Assembly: GCA_900556935.1 (NCBI GenBank)
Contig: USQL01000097.1
Span: 1 to 7,509 of the forward strand
Direction: 5' to 3'
DNA from: an uncultured Eubacteriales bacterium
GTDB lineage: Bacteria; Bacillota; Clostridia; Oscillospirales; Oscillospiraceae
DNA: 7,509 nt
Shown here one piece after another: positions 6,136 to 7,509 of the stretch. Made by a program: the position numbers and the translations under genes. The notes beneath the pieces are model-generated. The model did no database searches, was not told the origin of the DNA, and saw only the letters and a list, made by a program, of their open reading frames with translations. Each line of letters starts with the position of its first letter. Position 1 is the stretch's first letter.

Positions 6136-6402
6136 ATGGCGAAGGTTTCCACGAATATCACGATTGACGCGGATGTCAAGGCCCGTTCCCAGGCCATGCT
6201 TGCGGATTTTGGGCTGGACCTTTCCACGGCGGTAAATATTTTTCTGCGTCAAATGCTTCGGGAACGGGCAATTCCCTTCGAAATCCGTCAGGAGATTCCC
6301 AACGCGGCAACACTTGCCGCCATGGATGACGCGGAGAACGGTACGGACCTGTACGGACCCTTTGACAGTGTTTCGGATCTGATGGAGGCGCTGAATGCTT
6401 AG
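6136..6402 (+). CDS. dinJ: RelB/DinJ-family antitoxin, 88 aa
   Basis: The labile antitoxin of a type II toxin-antitoxin pair: it binds and neutralises the YafQ-type toxin encoded next to it and, through its N-terminal ribbon-helix-helix domain, represses its own promoter. The opening AKVSTNITIDADVKARSQAM supplies the beta strand and first helix, and LDLSTAVNIFLRQMLRERAIPF (28-48) the second helix, the classic RelB/DinJ layout. The C-terminal half (about 55-88) is the toxin-wrapping segment. The start is ATG 6136, with AGAGGTGA (6123-6130) 5 nt upstream; a GTG at 6127 lies within that ribosome binding site and is rejected. The gene overlaps the toxin gene by 8 nt. The symbol is by family resemblance, not proven orthology. 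Confidence 0.92.
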   Translation: MAKVSTNITIDADVKARSQAMLADFGLDLSTAVNIFLRQMLRERAIPFEIRQEIPNAATLAAMDDAENGTDLYGPFDSVSDLMEALNA

Positions 6403-6673
6403 ACCGGAATTTACCGGGCAGTTCAAGCGGGACTATAAGCTTGCGCTAAAGCGCGGCTGCCGCCCGGAGGCGCTGCAGGAGGTGGTTACCCTCCTGTGCA
6501 GTGAGGAGCCTCTTCCGGAAAAGTTTCGGGACCACGCATTGGTGAATTCCCGAAACTACAAGGGCGTGCGGGAATGTCATATTGAGCCGGATTGGCTGCT
6601 TATTTACCAAATCCAGCAGGAGCTTTTGATTCTAAAGCTCATCCGTACCGGAAGCCACAGCGATTTGTTTTAA
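6395..6673 (+). CDS. yafQ: YafQ-family toxin (RelE superfamily mRNA interferase), 92 aa
   Basis: A ribosome-dependent mRNA endonuclease that cleaves translated mRNA when not held by its antitoxin. Residues match the YafQ catalytic set by position: H47 in DHAL, H62, D66 and W67 in CHIEPDW, R84 and H88 in RTGSH, and F92 at the very end. The length and the C-terminal LIRTGSHSDLF fit YafQ (E. coli YafQ is 92 aa). All key residues are intact, so it looks active. The ATG overlaps the antitoxin stop (ATGCTTAG), so toxin translation is probably coupled to that of the antitoxin. A long hairpin terminator begins 5 nt after the stop. The gene symbol reflects the subfamily. Confidence 0.92.
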   Translation: MLRPEFTGQFKRDYKLALKRGCRPEALQEVVTLLCSEEPLPEKFRDHALVNSRNYKGVRECHIEPDWLLIYQIQQELLILKLIRTGSHSDLF

Positions 6674-6678
6674 AAATA

Positions 6679-6737
6679 GGGGCTGTTAGAAAACAATCTG
6701 TCATTGCGAACCAGTGACAGTGTTTCTAACAGCCCCC
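6679..6737. terminator. Bidirectional terminator hairpin between converging genes
   Basis: GGGGCTGTTAGAAA (6679-6692) pairs perfectly with TTTCTAACAGCCCC (6723-6736); after a one-base bulge, two more pairs follow. The stem continues inside with CTGTCATTG (6698-6706) against CAGTGACAG (6712-6720), one wobble, loop CGAAC. The plus strand ends in CTTTGTGTTTATT and the minus strand in TATTTTTA, so it can stop both the toxin transcript and the HD-hydrolase transcript, whose stop codon is only 8 nt away. Confidence 0.85.
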
Positions 6738-6744
6738 TTTGTGT

Positions 6745-7332
6745 TTATTCCCCGCAAAGGGCCTTGTATTCCTCGTTGACGGAAGCCTCACAGCTGCGCA
6801 TGGCAAGGATGGTCTTTTCCATCAGCTCCTCCAAGGGCCAGCCCAGGCGTTCCGCGCCCTGGATGATGACCTCCCGGGAGCAGCCTGCGGCGAACTTCTT
6901 GTCCTTGAACTTCTTTTTGAGGCTTCCAACCTCCATATCCATCACGCTCTTGCTGGGCCGCATCCGGGCGGCGGCACCGATGAGGCCCGTGAGCTCATCC
7001 ACGGCAAAGAGTACCTTCTCCATGGGAAGCTGCGGCTCTACGTCGCAGCACAGCCCGTAGCCATGGGAGCACACCGCGTGGACAAACTCCGGCTCCGCCT
7101 GGATTTCCGCCAGCAGCTCCGGGGCCTTCAGGCAGTGCTCCTGGGGGTATTTTTCAAAATCCACGTCGTGGAGTAGCCCGACAAGGCCCCAAAAGTGAGT
7201 ATCCTCGTCCATTTCCCGGGCAAAATAGGCCATGGTGCCCTCCACGGTCAGGCCATGGAGAATATGAAAGGGCTCCCGGTTATATTTTTGCAGCAGCGCC
7301 AGAGCTTTCTCTCTTGTGATTTCTGTATGCAT
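6745..7332 (-). CDS. HD-superfamily metal-dependent hydrolase, 195 aa
   Basis: A predicted phosphohydrolase of the HD superfamily, close to the uncharacterised COG2316-type group. The metal/catalytic residues are in order: H26 (HILHGL), the H55-D56 pair in GLLHDVDFE, H90 (CSHGYG), and D112 in VDELTGLI. The conserved later block (SLKKKFKDKKFAAGCSRE, about 137-154) is characteristic of this group. There is no membrane segment or signal peptide. The substrate is not known; HD proteins act on nucleotides, cyclic nucleotides or other phosphate esters. The start is the ATG at 7332-7330, with AAGGAGG (7347-7341) 8 nt upstream. It is a single-gene unit with its own promoter (7393-7365), convergent with the toxin-antitoxin operon and ending at their shared terminator. 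Confidence 0.9.
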   Translation of the reverse strand: MHTEITREKALALLQKYNREPFHILHGLTVEGTMAYFAREMDEDTHFWGLVGLLHDVDFEKYPQEHCLKAPELLAEIQAEPEFVHAVCSHGYGLCCDVEPQLPMEKVLFAVDELTGLIGAAARMRPSKSVMDMEVGSLKKKFKDKKFAAGCSREVIIQGAERLGWPLEELMEKTILAMRSCEASVNEEYKALCGE

Positions 7333-7364
7333 GGGATGTTCCTCCTTGGAAAATGATTTTCTAT

Positions 7365-7393
7365 ATTGTAGTTTTCTGTCCCGGGGTTGTCAA
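7365..7393 (-). promoter_or_regulatory. Promoter of the HD hydrolase gene
   Basis: Read on the minus strand, TTGACA (7393-7388) is a perfect -35 and TACAAT (7370-7365) a good -10, 17 bp apart. The predicted transcription start is near 7358, giving a leader of about 25 nt that contains the AAGGAGG ribosome binding site (7347-7341). Confidence 0.8.
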
Positions 7394-7397
7394 CCCC
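7383..7397. promoter_or_regulatory. Palindrome over the -35 box, candidate operator
   Basis: GGGGTTG (7383-7389) and CAACCCC (7391-7397) form a perfect 7-bp inverted repeat around one central base, enclosing the whole -35 hexamer of the HD hydrolase promoter. A dimeric repressor bound here would exclude RNA polymerase. It also contains the promoter consensus itself, so part of the symmetry may be incidental. Confidence 0.4.
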
Positions 7398-7509
7398 TGC
7401 CGCCCGGCCAGCACGACGATTGCACGAGTTAAAATTCTTTGAACAAATTCCGATAATATGCCGTAGGGGCGGTGCGTCGCGCAGCGAATCAAAATCCAAC
7501 GATTGCCGG
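7398..7509. other. Intergenic tail without a convincing gene; possible dispersed-repeat fragment
   Basis: No ORF with a ribosome binding site and sensible composition was found here. A minus-strand open frame (about 7248-7499) runs over the HD promoter and lacks a start signal, so it is rejected. The octamer ACGATTGC occurs at 7416-7423 and 7499-7506, bracketing about 75 bp that include GTAGGGGCGG (7463-7472). G-rich stretches of this kind recall intergenic repeats of gut clostridia, but this is from memory and only one copy is visible. Confidence 0.25.

Noticed and set aside
6062..6136. Precursor peptide for the radical SAM enzyme in the gap after it
   Set aside because: The 73-bp gap holds only the toxin-antitoxin promoter; no small ORF with a ribosome binding site fits.
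7248..7499. Minus-strand 83-codon open frame at the right edge
   Set aside because: It covers the HD hydrolase promoter and start, has no ribosome binding site, and its N-terminal part looks like translated intergenic repeat.

Overview
The window reads as chromosomal DNA from a GC-rich member of the Clostridia, most likely a gut Oscillospiraceae-type bacterium. This is inferred from strong AGGAGG-type ribosome binding sites, near-consensus sigma-A promoters in AT-rich gaps, GC-biased codons, and the style of the proteins (a Firmicutes PcrA-like helicase and clostridial exopolysaccharide-type GT4 enzymes). No mobile element, CRISPR array, rRNA or tRNA was found.

Layout. (1) Positions 1-265 are a divergent regulatory region. 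The minus strand carries an extended -10 promoter, a strong ribosome binding site and a 20-codon ORF containing the run FYYYYYFF. A perfect 13-bp hairpin is built from its Tyr/Phe codons and its stop codons. This looks like the front of a Tyr/Phe-responsive transcription attenuator whose structural gene lies beyond the left edge. The plus strand carries the promoter of the helicase gene. (2) Positions 266-2413 encode a 715-aa UvrD/PcrA-type superfamily 1 helicase. (3) Positions 2419-2490 hold a probable helicase terminator that overlaps the promoter of the next operon. (4) Positions 2534-6062 are a tight three-gene operon: two GT4 glycosyltransferases and a radical SAM protein with a C-terminal cysteine-rich (SPASM-like) region. 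It is probably a glycan or surface-polysaccharide module of unknown product. (5) Positions 6088-6673 are a RelB/DinJ-YafQ type II toxin-antitoxin operon with its own near-consensus promoter. (6) Positions 6679-6736 form a long hairpin that can serve as terminator for both converging transcripts. (7) Positions 6745-7332 (minus strand) encode an HD-superfamily hydrolase with a strong promoter and a palindrome over its -35 box. (8) Positions 7398-7509 have no convincing gene and may contain part of a dispersed intergenic repeat.

The units appear functionally independent: amino-acid-sensing control (left edge), DNA repair/helicase, glycan assembly, toxin-antitoxin, and a stand-alone HD hydrolase. 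The best candidate for something undescribed is the Tyr/Phe leader peptide at the left edge. It is easily missed because it is only 63 nt long and lies on the strand opposite the helicase.
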